Positions 38,640 through 50,194 are shown, counted from the stretch's first letter. The stretch is 64,000 nt of DNA from Macrobrachium rosenbergii (GCF_040412425.1 NC_089743.1:81922471-81986470), one strand, 5' to 3'. Notes: generated by a model from the sequence alone, not told the origin. Program-made: numbers and translations.

Positions 38640-38662
38640 ATATATTATGTGTGTGTGTGTGT
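38563..38662. repeat. (AT)n microsatellite with (GT)n end
   Basis: A TA run to about 38634, then TGTGTATATATTATGTGTGTGTG. Confidence 0.97.
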
Positions 38663-38939
38663 ACATATTCAGCTCTTTTCCTTAATAGAAGAAGATGGCT
38701 CTGGCGAAAAACACGGCAATAGACACTACCTCTTTCCCACTTTAACTACTGAATCCATGGCTTCTCAGTAGCGTGTCGAGCCCAATGTATACACTGCATC
38801 AATTACCTCTATCTTGTATGCGCCGCTGGACTTACTGAATAGTAAAGTTCTCCTCCTGCACCTCTTGTACCGAATATATCCAGCATTTTCTAAGTCACCT
38901 CTCTCTCTCCTAACGCTTTCGATCATACATTCTTTTCAC

Positions 38940-39021
38940 CAAATTACTGGCCTGTATTCTCGCCACAGATCTCTATGAAGTCTGAGGCTGCTGCTCTACC
39001 GACCGAGCCATCGAGGCTCCT
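38940..39021 (-). mobile_element. tRNA-like SINE head
   Basis: The minus strand begins GGAGCCTCGATGGCTCGGTC and includes GGTAGAGCAGCAGCCTCAGA. TGGCTCGGTCGG (39010-38999) is a strong tRNA A box, and the stretch resembles the D-arm and anticodon-stem region of a real tRNA. The expected B box is decayed to GGCGAGAATACAGG. This argues for a tRNA-derived SINE or a dead tRNA copy rather than an active tRNA gene. Its 3' extent is not defined. Confidence 0.55.
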
Positions 39022-39159
39022 CTTCTTGCGCCATATATATTATATACTACACAAAAATATTTTTAATCATTTCATATGCAGCATCATGTTATTATAGATA
39101 AGGGGCCCAACGTTTGATAACTCAATAGATAGCTGGTGATCCGCATTCTCAAGAATTAA

Positions 39160-39880
39160 AGAGAACCTGAGAATAATGCTGCAGATTTGTGAAATAAATA
39201 GCAGGACTTTCTTGAAAGAGAGACATCAAGAACAGGACGTGGTGAATTTATAGTAGCAGCTGGACAGCTGTGAAATTTTAACAGGAGCAGCAGATCAGTT
39301 GAAATTTATTATAATAGAGTACGATAGTTGTGAATTTATAACACAAGAGTGGGAAGGACATTTGTGAATTAAAGATATGAGCAGTAAGAGAGCTGTGGAC
39401 TGAGGCTATTAGGAAAAAGATAGTTGGGAATATACGATATTACGAGTAAGACAGCTGCGAATTTTGTTTATCGCGAGGCCAGTTATACAAATTTAATGAA
39501 TGAAGACGAGAGCAGTTTTGACTATACTGAAAAGAGGAAGACACTAAGGATTTGAAGATAAGAGGACCGGGGCGATTATGATCTTATTCGGAAGAAAACA
39601 GTAGTGAAATTATGGCATCGAGCGTAGGAGGAATATGAATTTATGATACGAGGTTGACATTTGTGGGACGGAGATAAGACAACAAGAGCAGGTGTTGTTG
39701 GATGATGAAGAGAACGTGTTATGAAATTACGACATGGACAGAGGGATAGTGGCGCATTCTGATTCGAACAGTAAGAGTTATGATTCCAGTATAACAACAC
39801 CAAAACATTTAATTAAAATCTATGACAGAGTAGAGGAGCTGTACATTTACGATGTTATTACAAGGTTATATGTAAATTGA
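39160..39880 (+). repeat. Highly diverged minisatellite, about 30-bp period, more than 20 units
   Basis: Degenerate copies of a motif close to GAGTAAGACAGCTGTGAATT-TAT recur. The TGAATT-like anchor occurs near 39243, 39271, 39300, 39331, 39365, 39396, 39425, 39458, 39487, 39519, 39549, 39579, 39605, 39636, 39664, 39689, 39722, 39752, 39781 and 39842 (two periods). Twenty periods span about 599 bp, a mean of 30 bp. The best units are GACAGCTGTGAAATTTTAAC, GATAGTTGTGAATTTATAAC and GACAGCTGCGAATTTTG. Stops occur in every frame, so the 10-codon period is not coding now. Confidence 0.8.
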
Positions 39881-41770
39881 GATACAGGCAATGAAATCAT
39901 ACAGCCGCAGTCAGTGTTTCCTTTAATATTTAAGGCAATATATCCTGTCTAGATGAAAAACATCTTCAAAGAAATCTAAGCCTCTTTCAACTCAGCGAAT
40001 GAAACTGTTTAGTAAATTAACAAAAAATGAGTGCAAGATGTGTCTTGCACTAACACGTAACAGTTCAGAATACCAAAATGCAATATGTACTCTGACAAAT
40101 TCACAAGATTTCATGAGCTTTTTATATATTTTTGACAGCAAAATAAATACTTCAATTAGTACTACAACATACGACAATTTCATAGGCACAAAAATCACAC
40201 GAGGGAACATTTCATGCATTGTGTCGCTACCAAGAGGCTGGTAGTCAATTTTGTTCCTCTTTCAAAGCCGTAAACTCTAAAACAGGCAAAGACGGTGCGA
40301 ATAGAAGTAAAACTCAATTCATTACCGATTCTTGCCCCGTCAAGTCACCCTCATGCCATAAAAGAAATATATACGGATAATAAGATCTTAATCGCTTCAA
40401 TCAAATATAAAATTAAAATTTTTTGGCACATTTGGGCTCAGCTCATACGTCGTGGTCAAATGCATTAAGATAAAATCCAGTGATATTCTGCTTTCTGTAG
40501 CTGGAAAAGATGAAGAGCTCTGTACAACAATCAAGATACTAATTATTTTCAAACTATTACGTAATCATCACCCGGTGATCGATACAGGTTATGTGATTAA
40601 CCCTACCTGGTGAAACTTGACACTTGGTTATTTTCATGATCATTATTATTATTGACTTGGGAATAAAAAAGGGGACCAAGAAAATAATTCGATGATGCTC
40701 ACCAGAGGCGTTTGAAAGGAAGGTCCTTAGCATGCCGGCAGAGTTAAATGCAAAAATCTTAACATTTGCATATATGGAGTGACTCGGAGGCTATGCAAGT
40801 ATGCTTGTAAACAGTGGAAACACCTTTTATTCATCAGTAAGAGAAAATGGAATGGGCAGTTACTGCTGTCTTCTAGTTTTTTTTTGATGATGTGCTGCTA
40901 AAAAAAAAAAAAACCGCTTGTTATTGTATAAATATGGAAGGTATTGTCTTTGTATCGGCACCTCCTGAGCTCCTTCGGTTTTGAATTCCAGTTTCAAGTT
41001 TCGTCTCTTGACTTCAACATTCCGTGCAGTATGTCTTTCTCCTCCTCTCACAATGTTTTATAATTACATTACACATCTGCGTCATTAAGCAAAAAAAAAA
41101 AACAAGCAACCAAAGGAAAGCAATTATCACGCGTGCACCCCAAACTTATGAGCGAAGCAACCAACCAATCGACCTCGACCCCTAAGACTCGTCCTCTACT
41201 TAGGCAAGTGCCATTTCCAGCGTAGATGGCCGAAAACAATCCACTTGTGTATCGCAGCGGCAACGGCAGAGGCAGCTGGGGCAGAGTAATGGGGGCAGGG
41301 GGAATCTTCTTTGAAGAAGGGGGAGGGGATGGAAGATGGGGATGGTCGGTGGAGAGCAGGGTCTCCCAGCGCATCTCTTCGAGTCTGTCCATGAATTTTT
41401 AACCTGAGTTGCCGTCGTAACAGGGGAAAAAGGAAGCGGCGCCTCCCGCCGGCACCGCTGGGGCCTATAACCATCCCAAGTTGGCCACCTACATCCCCTT
41501 TTGCCCTTAGTGGAAGGGTCCTTTCTCTTTATACCGCAAGCTTTTCTAAGGCTTTGCTTCGAAGTGTCTGTCATTTACGAAACCCTCTCGAATTTCATTG
41601 TGGAAAACACTGAAATATGCTCAACAATATTAACTAAGAATATAATCAGTAATCTTACAAAATACAAATGCATACAGCACATTTGTATATAAAACGGGAT
41701 TATGAAAAACAATATACAACATTAGCAAAATACTGAACACATATAGACACTGCATAACTATAAACTTGAT
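39881..41770. other. Unassigned stretch, GC-rich at about 41.13-41.56 kb
   Basis: The GC-rich part has three overlapping minus-strand frames (41069-41574). They are proline/serine/arginine-rich because of local CCT and GGA runs. No domain is recognised. The rest is AT-rich with poly(A) runs. Confidence 0.45.
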
Positions 41771-41899
<129 letters not shown>

Positions 41900-41997
41900 C
41901 ATCACTTCCAGCCCTCTGTATAACTTCTCTGTATTGAAGGAATTACTTATATTCTACCGCACTACTTGCAGTTTTTATGCCTGAAAAAAAAAAAAAA

Positions 41998-42264
41998 TTA
42001 AACTGAACTTATGCTCAGAACTTGGCACATCCTTGAAACAAGAATTCTCTGATAAATTCCAGAAGGCTTGAAACCTGCCCTCTCCCTGTCCTCCTCTTCT
42101 TTCCCTTTGTTCCCAAGCCACAAATTATCTAAGTGAGTCCCCAGAGCAGTGGCCTGCATCCCCCAAGTGAGCTGTTCAGACTCAGTCAATCCGCAGTAAG
42201 CCACGCCGTTGGCCGAATTTAATAAGCATATTAGATCGTCTCGGGTTTGTCCAATCTGTTTCAA
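41998..42264 (-). CDS. Uncharacterised open frame, about 88 codons
   Basis: The minus-strand frame reads with mixed, protein-like composition (QTRDDLICLLNSANGVAY, TESEQLTWGMQATALG) and ends just before a T-rich tract. It has no ATG at its 5' end. It is not a match to any family I recognise. Reading is possible either as a piece of an unrecognised mobile element or as chance. Confidence 0.15.
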   Translation of the reverse strand: MKQIGQTRDDLICLLNSANGVAYCGLTESEQLTWGMQATALGTHLDNLWLGNKGKEEEDRERAGFKPSGIYQRILVSRMCQVLSISSV

Positions 42265-42778
42265 GCGAATACTTCTGCGTAAACATAATAAAGTAACAGA
42301 CTCAATTTTCAGTTAAATCCCAGAAGAGTTTTAATTTTATTAAAATGGAAGGATTCAGTATTAACTGAAAATAATGAAAGACATAACGAGACTATATTTA
42401 ACACTAGAAATTATAGTCTGCAGGAATTTAGAGAAATAGTGATAGGCACTAACACTTCGGGAAAAATAATTCGTTTTTCATTACGAAAAGAAAATCGATA
42501 AACGAAATATTAAAAAGATTCCTACTAATTATTTAAAACAACAGTCATACGAAACAAAAATTTCGGCCCATGAAAAAGAATGCATGAAAAAATGAAAAGA
42601 TAAAGCACTAGAGATGACCCTTCCAAAGCTTTCCCTGTCCTTTACTTCTTTTTTTTTTCTTATCTCAACTGCCTCGAAGAGAACCATTTGGTGGTTCTTG
42701 CTATTGGTAGTATTGGATCGTTTGGTCTCGTTTGAGATCGTTAGGGGCCATTCCTGACGATCCCGAGTGATGTGAAAG

Positions 42779-42900
42779 GTGGGAGGTGTGAGGGAGAGGA
42801 AAGTTGAGAGTCCCAAACTCCGAATGCGGGAACGAGTGGCGGAATGGGAGGGAGGGAGGTGGGCGAAGGGGAGGGTAGGGAGACGGGGGAGCCACAGGCC
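42779..42900 (+). other. G-rich segment with a G-quadruplex-type motif
   Basis: Five or more GGG or GGGG runs are separated by 1-6 bases at about 42846-42889. This fits the usual pattern for a four-strand fold. Frames on both strands here reflect the biased composition. Confidence 0.6.
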
Positions 42901-43146
42901 CACGTCACAACCTTGTCACAGTATATTGGCCCTCATTTCATGGACACTTCCGACAGGGTTAAAGAGGGTCCTTAAGGACACCTTTTTATTGGCAGACGAT
43001 GAAGGTTATGGCGCGTCCTAGGGCACTCTTTATTTATAAGGTCTCCACCTGAAAAAGTTTTTTTTTTTTTCCTGGACCTACATTTTTAACCACCGGAGAC
43101 TGCTGTTCCATTAGCTTTACTCTCCTGCTCCTTTCTAAATAATTTA

Positions 43147-43430
43147 TTAAGTTCCTTTTCTCTTAGGAAAGAGTGAAGGGCAAATTTGAGTGTCATCACA
43201 ACCAGCTACTTCTTCGTCTAAAAATTTATTTGGTAGCAGCACCAGCACCCATACTGAAGTAGATATATTTCTAATAATATTTTGTTTCCTGGTATTCAAA
43301 GTTTTTTTCATCTCCAACGTTTTCCATTGGCAACAAATAGTATAAATATCATAAGCATCCGGTTCTTTGGTCAACTTTTCATAACATTTTTGAGAAGTTG
43401 TGGTTGCACCTGTCACATCTTCTCTGGTTA
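43147..43430 (-). CDS. Candidate 3'-terminal exon; weak MADF/BESS or Myb/SANT-tail-like segment
   Basis: On the minus strand a T-rich tract, TTATTAATTATTG plus eight T, ends in ATTCAG (43436-43431), a strong splice acceptor. The following 284 nt give two bases of a split codon and then 93 codons without interruption. They start TREDVTGATTTSQKCYEKLT, and a TAA stop follows at 43149-43147. AATAAA overlaps that stop. The segment KLTKEPDAYDIYTICCQWKT, then ...RKQNIIRNI, resembles the helix seen near the C terminus of arthropod MADF/BESS and Myb/SANT-like proteins, many of them associated with PIF/Harbinger elements. The usual small residues after the aromatic pair are not kept. I could not find upstream exons, so it may be a real last exon, a transposon-derived exon or a pseudogene piece. 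The family match is from memory and weak. Confidence 0.4.
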
Positions 43431-44185
43431 CTGAATAAAAAAAAACAATAATTAATAAAAAAAAATGTTACTTTAGCGTTCACCTAAGAACTGATTCTCA
43501 AAACTTCCTCTTCAATCTAGGCCGAAGGGAGTTTGTAAGTATTGGTGTGCTTCAGAGATAAGATATTCATAAAACATCTGGAGAGGGCGGAGAAGGGGCA
43601 GAGAAGTTTAAATAATAAATCGTGTTCCTTTGACAGGAGCAAATGTTTCTATCATTCCTAAGCACTCCCCTGAGAAAACGGCGTGGAAGCAAGAGAGTTT
43701 AGATTGTGTTATTCCTTATGTCTTTCAAATGGGTTGTCAAAAAATTTACATAAATAAACAATGGTCGGCCAAGAGCTGTACACGGCCCGTGGTAAATATA
43801 AATATACGAGGTAACTTTCAATAATTAACGACTATCATGTACTACTTGACGAAAGTTGCAGTCTATGAATTTATCACAAACACAATTAACCAATATTTAG
43901 GCGTCTTGCAAAACTAGGCCTCTAGCACGGACGACGGCCCACAGGAAGCATCGACAGTCATTCAGAATCCACGGCATTAGATTATAAGCACAGAGTTCTC
44001 ATAAAACATTGGAAAAAAAATTCGAACACTTTTAAAGACATGAAAATGATAAGACTGATTACGATCACGACTTTGTGTTGTGTGCGTGAGTATTTGTACG
44101 TAAACCTAATTAAACATAAACACAGGGAGTAGAAGTACTACAGAAAACAAAGGTAACGACATTTGCCACATTCATTTTAAATGAC
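43431..44185. other. Unassigned stretch
   Basis: AT-rich, with no feature I can support other than the acceptor-side polypyrimidine tract of the exon candidate. Confidence 0.45.
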
Positions 44186-44189
44186 TGAA

Positions 44190-45985
44190 CCGTTAATGGC
44201 CCCCTGTGCTGAAAACTTCCATAATATCTGCGTCATTCACCTCTTATCGTCCGCACACTTTCTCGCTTCCTGGATGTTGGGCTCCTCATTTCCAATAAGT
44301 ATTTCATTACATCTACCCATTCCTTTCCGGTTATTCCTTTCCTCCTTCCTCACCACACTTCCGAAATGTACACTCTTTTCACCAATCTACCATCCTCCAC
44401 TCTTCCCACATGCCTGAACCATCTCATAAGCCTCTGAGCCATCGTTTCACCTACACTAACCACTACGCCACTCCAGCAGATCTTCACATTCCTCACCCTT
44501 TCGGTTTTTCTTATACCAAAAGTCCTGCATAAATAATGCATCTCAACACCTCCTTCTCTCTTTTAAGTTGCATTCAACATCCGCACTTAACTGCCACAAA
44601 GGAAAGTTCGCTCAACAACCCCTTCATACATTCCAGGCAGCCTTGGTTTCCATATGAACTCCAAGTTTCCTACCAATCATCCTTCTCTCTTCCCACCCTC
44701 ATTTGAAATATTTACTCCCAAATCCTTGCAAGTATCTTCTGCTTCCATGAACTCACAGTCCATACAAACATTCACTGCTTCATCGTCCTGATTCCAATTT
44801 AACCTCATTCAAATTTTTTAAAGTTATGGATGACCTTATATGCAGTGTACGGTCGTTTATTTCTTCCAGTTTTTCTCGCTATCGTTGTCGTCCTTTTTAC
44901 ATTATTGTTTGTAATGCTGCATTGAATTTCTGAATTTTGCCGTTTATTTTCATGACTATATAGGGGGCAAGTTTGTTACTGCAACACCACTTGCCGTCTG
45001 TTATGTTTTGTATAGCCAAACCATTAGAACTGTATGTTGTTTTTAATCATTATCATTAAAGCCAAGAATTTATGATTATATCTCTTCAATATTGATCTTT
45101 ATCTACGGGTCATTTATTTTCCTGAACTGTATTGTATCTGCCTAGTGTATATCTATATGACCTTGAGCTGAAATAAAAATAATAATTATTATCATCATAA
45201 CATTGCTCACCTTTATGTTATTCTCAACATTCTCCTCTTGCAAAAACTTTCAAACTCTTATTAATCTCTGTAGTTTCATTTTACCATCCCCAACCAGTAC
45301 TGTATTGTAAAGCAGACATCAGTCATTCCACACACAATTCATAACCCATCTTCCAAAACTTAGCACCTACATCAACTGGCTGTTCTCTGACATTTCGTAT
45401 CATTCCTAAAAACATATTTAACAGCCATGGGCCCATAACACACCCTTGTGTCAGCCCAATTTTTACACCACGTCAGTTACTCTATCACTTGCAAACTATA
45501 AGACTTGCAATGGTTTCATCACAGGAATGTTTTATCGCTCTCACCAATTTACCCTCTGCATTATGCATCCTTGACACCCCTCCTGAATTGCCTCGCTATC
45601 AATTCTGTCATAGGCGTCTTTTTGGTGAACATATGACACTTATAGCTTTTCCCTTTACTTCCAAACACCTATGTAACTTTCTCATAATCTATAAATACTT
45701 GCTCCATACACCCTATTCTTTGCCTAACCCACACTTTTTTCCTGTTTCAAACCTTCGGTCAAGATTCTACCACGCACCTTCCCCGATATTCTTAACAGAG
45801 TTATGCCCCTATAATTCTTACAATCTTTTCTATCAACTTTACCCTAATACAGAGAACAATAATTCCTCTCACCCACTCTTTTGGAGCCTTTCCCTATCCA
45901 GGCATATATTACGCATCCTGGTCAGCCACTCAATCACACTTTCACCGTCACATGTGGTCCCCTCTGTTTTTTATCAAGACTTTCA
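44190..45985 (-). mobile_element. Non-LTR (LINE) reverse-transcriptase remnant, copy 2, interrupted
   Basis: Read on the minus strand from high to low coordinates. DGESVIEWLTRM (about 45950-45901) and EWVRGIIV come first, then DRKDCKNYRGITLLRISGK (about 45832-45765), all parts of the fingers. Motif A reads KDAYDRID (45621-45598). Motif B reads GLTQGCVMGPWLLNMFLGM (about 45456-45401). The motif C region (about 45315-45290) reads YNTVLVGDG where FADDTVLV is expected, so the catalytic Asp pair is lost. After the inserted element comes a thumb-like DEAVNVCMDCEFMEAEDT, and then RWFRHVGRVEDGRLVKRVY (about 44430-44366). Last is a frayed NIQEARKCADDKR end. Stops and frameshifts occur throughout. The motifs are those of endonuclease/RT LINEs of arthropods; the clade is not determined. 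The 176-codon plus frame 45489-46019 is its antisense shadow. Confidence 0.85.
44822..45193 (+). mobile_element. Nested insertion with AAT-rich 3' tail inside LINE copy 2
   Basis: The LINE reading breaks off at ...NNIKVSN (about 45205) and resumes at NEVKLNW (about 44820). The intervening 370 bp read on the plus strand end in GACCTTGAGCTGAAATAAA followed by AATAATAATTATTATC. That is the form of a 3' UTR plus tail of a different non-LTR element. The insert is in the opposite orientation to its host. Its 5' edge is approximate, and I found no clear target-site duplication. Confidence 0.55.
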
Positions 45986-46079
45986 TAAGTTTTTCTGCGT
46001 CCAAGTTTGCCACATTTAGCTTTTCCTCTTGAATTTTAGACTACTTATATAACTATTCCATAACGAATAATTATCCAAA

Positions 46080-46566
46080 GAGCTCTCCCTTGTATACACT
46101 CTAATTCTCCTTTTTCTGTCTTACTTTTTCAATCAAAAATACTATTATACATCTTTCCTGGTACACTAAGTAATGTTATATGCGTAGTGTTCTTACAGAC
46201 GCCATTATCACCTTTACCTTTATATAATAAAAATAATTCTCACTCAATTCCTCCAGAACCTTTCCTTCTTCCAAACACACCCTACAAATCCTGGTCAGCC
46301 ACTCAATCCGACTATCATTTCCTTACTGAAGCATTTTATTTGTAATCCCATCAACTTTGGGTCTTTTTCCGCCTCAAACCTACAACAGTCATTCTCCAAC
46401 TTATAACTAAACATTTCCATTCTTTGTCATTCAATTTTGCTTTTCTTCTGTCTTTCATATTTAGTAAATCTTCAACATATTTTCTCTTACGACCCAGGAA
46501 TGGTGTCACCGCATAAAGCATCTCACCATTCCATTTACATCTTTTAATTAGAGAGTCATTTACCAA
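46080..46566 (-). mobile_element. Non-LTR (LINE) reverse-transcriptase remnant, copy 3
   Basis: The minus strand reads KRKYVEDLLNMKDRRKAKLN (about 46485-46426), then DSRIEWLTRICRVCLEEGKV (about 46315-46250), and then YKGKGDNGVCKN and ITLLSVPGKMY in shifted frames. It covers the same EWLTR block as copy 2 but sits upstream in the same orientation. The window therefore holds two separate truncated copies side by side rather than one element. It stops before motif A. The 71-codon frame at 46351-46566 is its longest intact piece. Confidence 0.75.
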
Positions 46567-46603
46567 CCTTTCTCACTGCATTCACTTTCCTATAAAACAA
46601 TTT

Positions 46604-46606
<3 letters not shown>

Positions 46607-46645
<39 letters not shown>
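46607..46645. repeat. (AT)n microsatellite
   Basis: A TA run of about 39 bp, starting 40 bp from the LINE copy 3 edge. Confidence 0.97.
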
Positions 46646-46648
<3 letters not shown>

Positions 46649-48058
46649 GTAATTACATACTATATATGCCTAGTGTAACCGTGCACAACAGTGCACGAAC
46701 TACTAAAATATTCGGGAAATCCTTTAAATACATTATAAAATATAGTTACATCATGCCAATAGAAACTATTATATATGCATTTAAGCTATAGAGTGAAACT
46801 GTACCTTTACGAAAAGTTAAAAAAAAAAAAACATCTTCAACATCAATCGAGCAATTTCTCAAAACAATGAATTTTGAAATACTCGAATTCCATAATATCT
46901 CCGAATACACTTTGAACATTCTGGCGATTAATAACGCAATTCAAATGTTTTATTATTCAAGCCTATGATCTGTAAGACAAATTACTTCATAGTTAATCCC
47001 CTCAATTTATAACTTCCTTAGAAATCAGGAGCACATCTGACATCTTAAAATACAGATTGAAAGAGGACATGCTCACGAGTCATCACATGCAATAATCACT
47101 AGTTCCAAGAAATTTCCCCCACATTTTCTGGCGACATAATAATGGCAGAAAGAGTACGCTTCCGTCGAATAAACATCACGATTCCATATTTTACAAACTT
47201 CAACAAAATACCTCCGGCAAAAGTACCCCTAAGTACGAAAAAAGGATTATAATTTCTTAACGATCCATAAATAATGTTTTCCTTACAGCTGATGAACGGC
47301 AGGGCTGCGCAAAAGGCATGTTTTCGAATCAAAATAACACATAATGAAAATAGTACATGCTATAATTGCATAATGCAACAGAGAAATAATCAACAGCGAG
47401 CTTGGGTCCGGCTCTACAAGGAAAAATCTTCCACCGTTACAAATATATTCTTCTCAGCCATCAGTACTGTAATGACATCCTACTACTCGGAAACATCCCT
47501 CAGAGGATGACCCAACGCTGGCCGATGAGGGGATGGAAGAGGGGATGGGGGGTGGGGGTGGGGGGGGGGCCAAGAGAGGGAAATAGGGGAGAATAGCTCA
47601 AGCAATTTACATCCTTGATGCTTCCAATTATTTGGCTTTCTCATTAATCACTATTTCGCGATCAAATGAGTTTCTCAACCGCAGGAAATCAGGGACGTCT
47701 TCACGGGGAGATAACTGCTTAAACCCTTGCAGAAAATAAAGCTAAGCCGCAAAGAAGGAAAAGTTTTCCACTTAATCATTAACAACGACCTTAAAAACGG
47801 AACAAAGAACGCGACGAGAAGTTTGAATTCCAAGGAAAGAGAAAATTTTGTCTGACGCACATGTAAATATCGTCTCCATCGACTAACAAGCAATAACAAG
47901 GCGTAACTACTCGTAACTACCCCAAACGACCCTAAAGTTATCCCAATATAAGAGGCAAGACCATAACTCTCCATTATAGACGCCTGTTGGTGATAATTCT
48001 ACCCGGTGATTCATGGTGTACTTTCAAGTAGCGCTAGCAGTACACACCATCGAGTACG

Positions 48059-48060
<2 letters not shown>
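46646..48060. other. Unassigned stretch with a poly(G) patch
   Basis: Overlapping frames at 47099-47596 have no recognised domain. Runs of G at 47541-47569 fit a G-quadruplex pattern. Confidence 0.45.

Positions 48061-48153
<93 letters not shown>
48061..48153. repeat. Compound (AC)n-(AT)n microsatellite
   Basis: A CA run (about 48061-48110) followed by TA (about 48113-48153). ACTGTATACAGT, a 12-bp palindrome, follows directly. Confidence 0.97.
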
Positions 48154-48156
<3 letters not shown>

Positions 48157-48179
48157 TGTATACAGTATATATGTGTGTA

Positions 48180-49614
48180 TTTACATTAATGTGCATACAT
48201 GTATTCTTGTTAAAACACAAGTGCCTCTGTTGATCTAAGCATACAATTATGTACTTGGTATCAAGAATACTGTTGTGGGTAGTATCCAGAGTCTTCTAAT
48301 TTAGATCACGTATAAACGCACACCTTACAGTAACAAGCCTACAAAGAAGATCTTTCAGGTTTGGAATTAAAATGGTGTTAACAATAACATCATTTAGAGA
48401 GAAGTAGAACTCCTGAACACCTACATACACTGATTCCTTAATTACACGACCAAACAAACAAATAATACATGCAACCTTTTAAATTCCAGAGTAAATCGAA
48501 GACCTTCAACTGGTTTTACAGGTTTTGATATTCCTCTTCTTGAAAGAAAGAGAAAGAGTTTGCGATTCTGAACTCAAAGACTTCAAGCATTACTAAGTTA
48601 CATATAACTGCTACCTTCAAAGCTTAAAGAAAAATTAATCCACATCTGAACGGAAAATTAATTCTGACCTACCACAATTTTAAGCTTTCTCTTATAGAAT
48701 CCTTTCTTTCGTTCGGTGGGAAAAAACTTATTTTGTTCGTTCCCGAATTCAATTATCAGGGTACGAAATTATACAAAGTTTACTAGCACATCATACGATG
48801 GTATTTGCATAATATGACTTTCTGTTTCTGTTAAATGGCAATATTTATATCAATTGATACTGTAATGAATAAAAAAAGCCAAGTCTTTTTGTCAAATCTT
48901 TCCTCCGCTACAGTACTTCATTTTCTCTCCTGTCTTCATTACAATTCCCTTTTTTTTTAATTAATAGAGAAAATATACAATATTTTACATTTTTAAATAG
49001 TATTACAATCACAATTTAATCAAAGTTAACTTAACTTTACAAAAGCAAATATAATGTTATACCATTCGGGTTGACAAATATTTTATCATGTACATTTTAC
49101 AAATAATCTATGTATTTCAATGTTAATATTTTCCTGTAGTTACCAATATAAGATTTTATCTTTACTTATTTCACACAGCAGGACAACTGACTCTACTCTA
49201 TCCCTCAGTAAAATAATTATTGAAGTCCTGTCCCTCACCACTTATATATAATAAATTTCCTAGATGCGCTTCCTTTTGAGAGTCTCAACATTATATCGGA
49301 AACTTCATGGGAGCCGGGATATACAGCATATATGTTCGACACTATCAAATGTGCATTTCAATCCCTTACGCAAACAGATTCCCCACTCGTCATTTCATGA
49401 ACTAGTTGGTGTGTTCTTCACGAGCCTTCCGGCAATGTTTTGTTAAATTCCTTTTTGGAAGAAAAGTCTCTAGCTGGCATTCATTAAATATTCGGGCTCA
49501 AGCTTCCACGGAATGTCAAAGGAGAATTAATGCCTTACTATCCGGTCAGTCTCTTCTATTTTTTTTTTTTAATATCATTAATCATTACTGCTATCTCTCT
49601 TCTGATATCATTAA

Positions 49615-49615
<1 letters not shown>
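48180..49615. other. Unassigned AT-rich stretch
   Basis: No gene, RNA or repeat family recognised. Confidence 0.5.

Positions 49616-49672
<57 letters not shown>
49616..49672 (+). repeat. (CT)n microsatellite
   Basis: A CT run of about 57 bp. Confidence 0.98.
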
Positions 49673-49675
<3 letters not shown>

Positions 49676-50146
49676 TTTAATGCTTATCTCTGAGTTTTAA
49701 TTCTCGGTAATACACTTACTCATTTATGTATTCCTATCCTATCTGTCTTCAAAAATTTAGCTTATCTGTGGTTCAAAAAACCTGTAATTGTGGTGAAGTC
49801 ATTAATACCAACAAAAATAAAAACAAAGATATTATAATATGAGACAAAACAATTATAATAATAACAGTAATCTTTGTAAACAGAACACTATACCTTGCTT
49901 CTTGGAATATAAATTTATAAATGTATATTTAATATCATACATACATGATCTGTCGTACGGTTCACAAGACCCTTTATCCATCAACTTAATTATTAGGCTT
50001 CTTGGAAAGTCTGCAAAAGCTGCTGTTATTTTTTTTTTTTTTTTTACATTCCTGTGTGAAACCGTGGGTATTTTAGCCAATGTAAAATTATTCAAAATTG
50101 GATACTTTCGTGAATCAGATAAACTTTCGTTTTAAAATTGATTTCT

Positions 50147-50148
50147 TC

Positions 50149-50194
<46 letters not shown>
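50147..50194 (+). repeat. (AAT)n microsatellite
   Basis: About sixteen AAT triplets. The opposing poly-isoleucine and poly-leucine frames are artefacts. Confidence 0.97.

Noticed and set aside
41069..41574. Proline- and serine-rich minus frames in a GC-rich patch
   Set aside because: Three registers are open at once, which reflects composition rather than coding.
45489..46019. 176-codon plus-strand frame
   Set aside because: It lies antisense to LINE copy 2, whose minus strand carries recognisable reverse-transcriptase motifs. The plus translation has no domain.
48018..48048. GTGTACT...AGTACAC inverted repeat
   Set aside because: Seven-base arms are common by chance in 64 kb.
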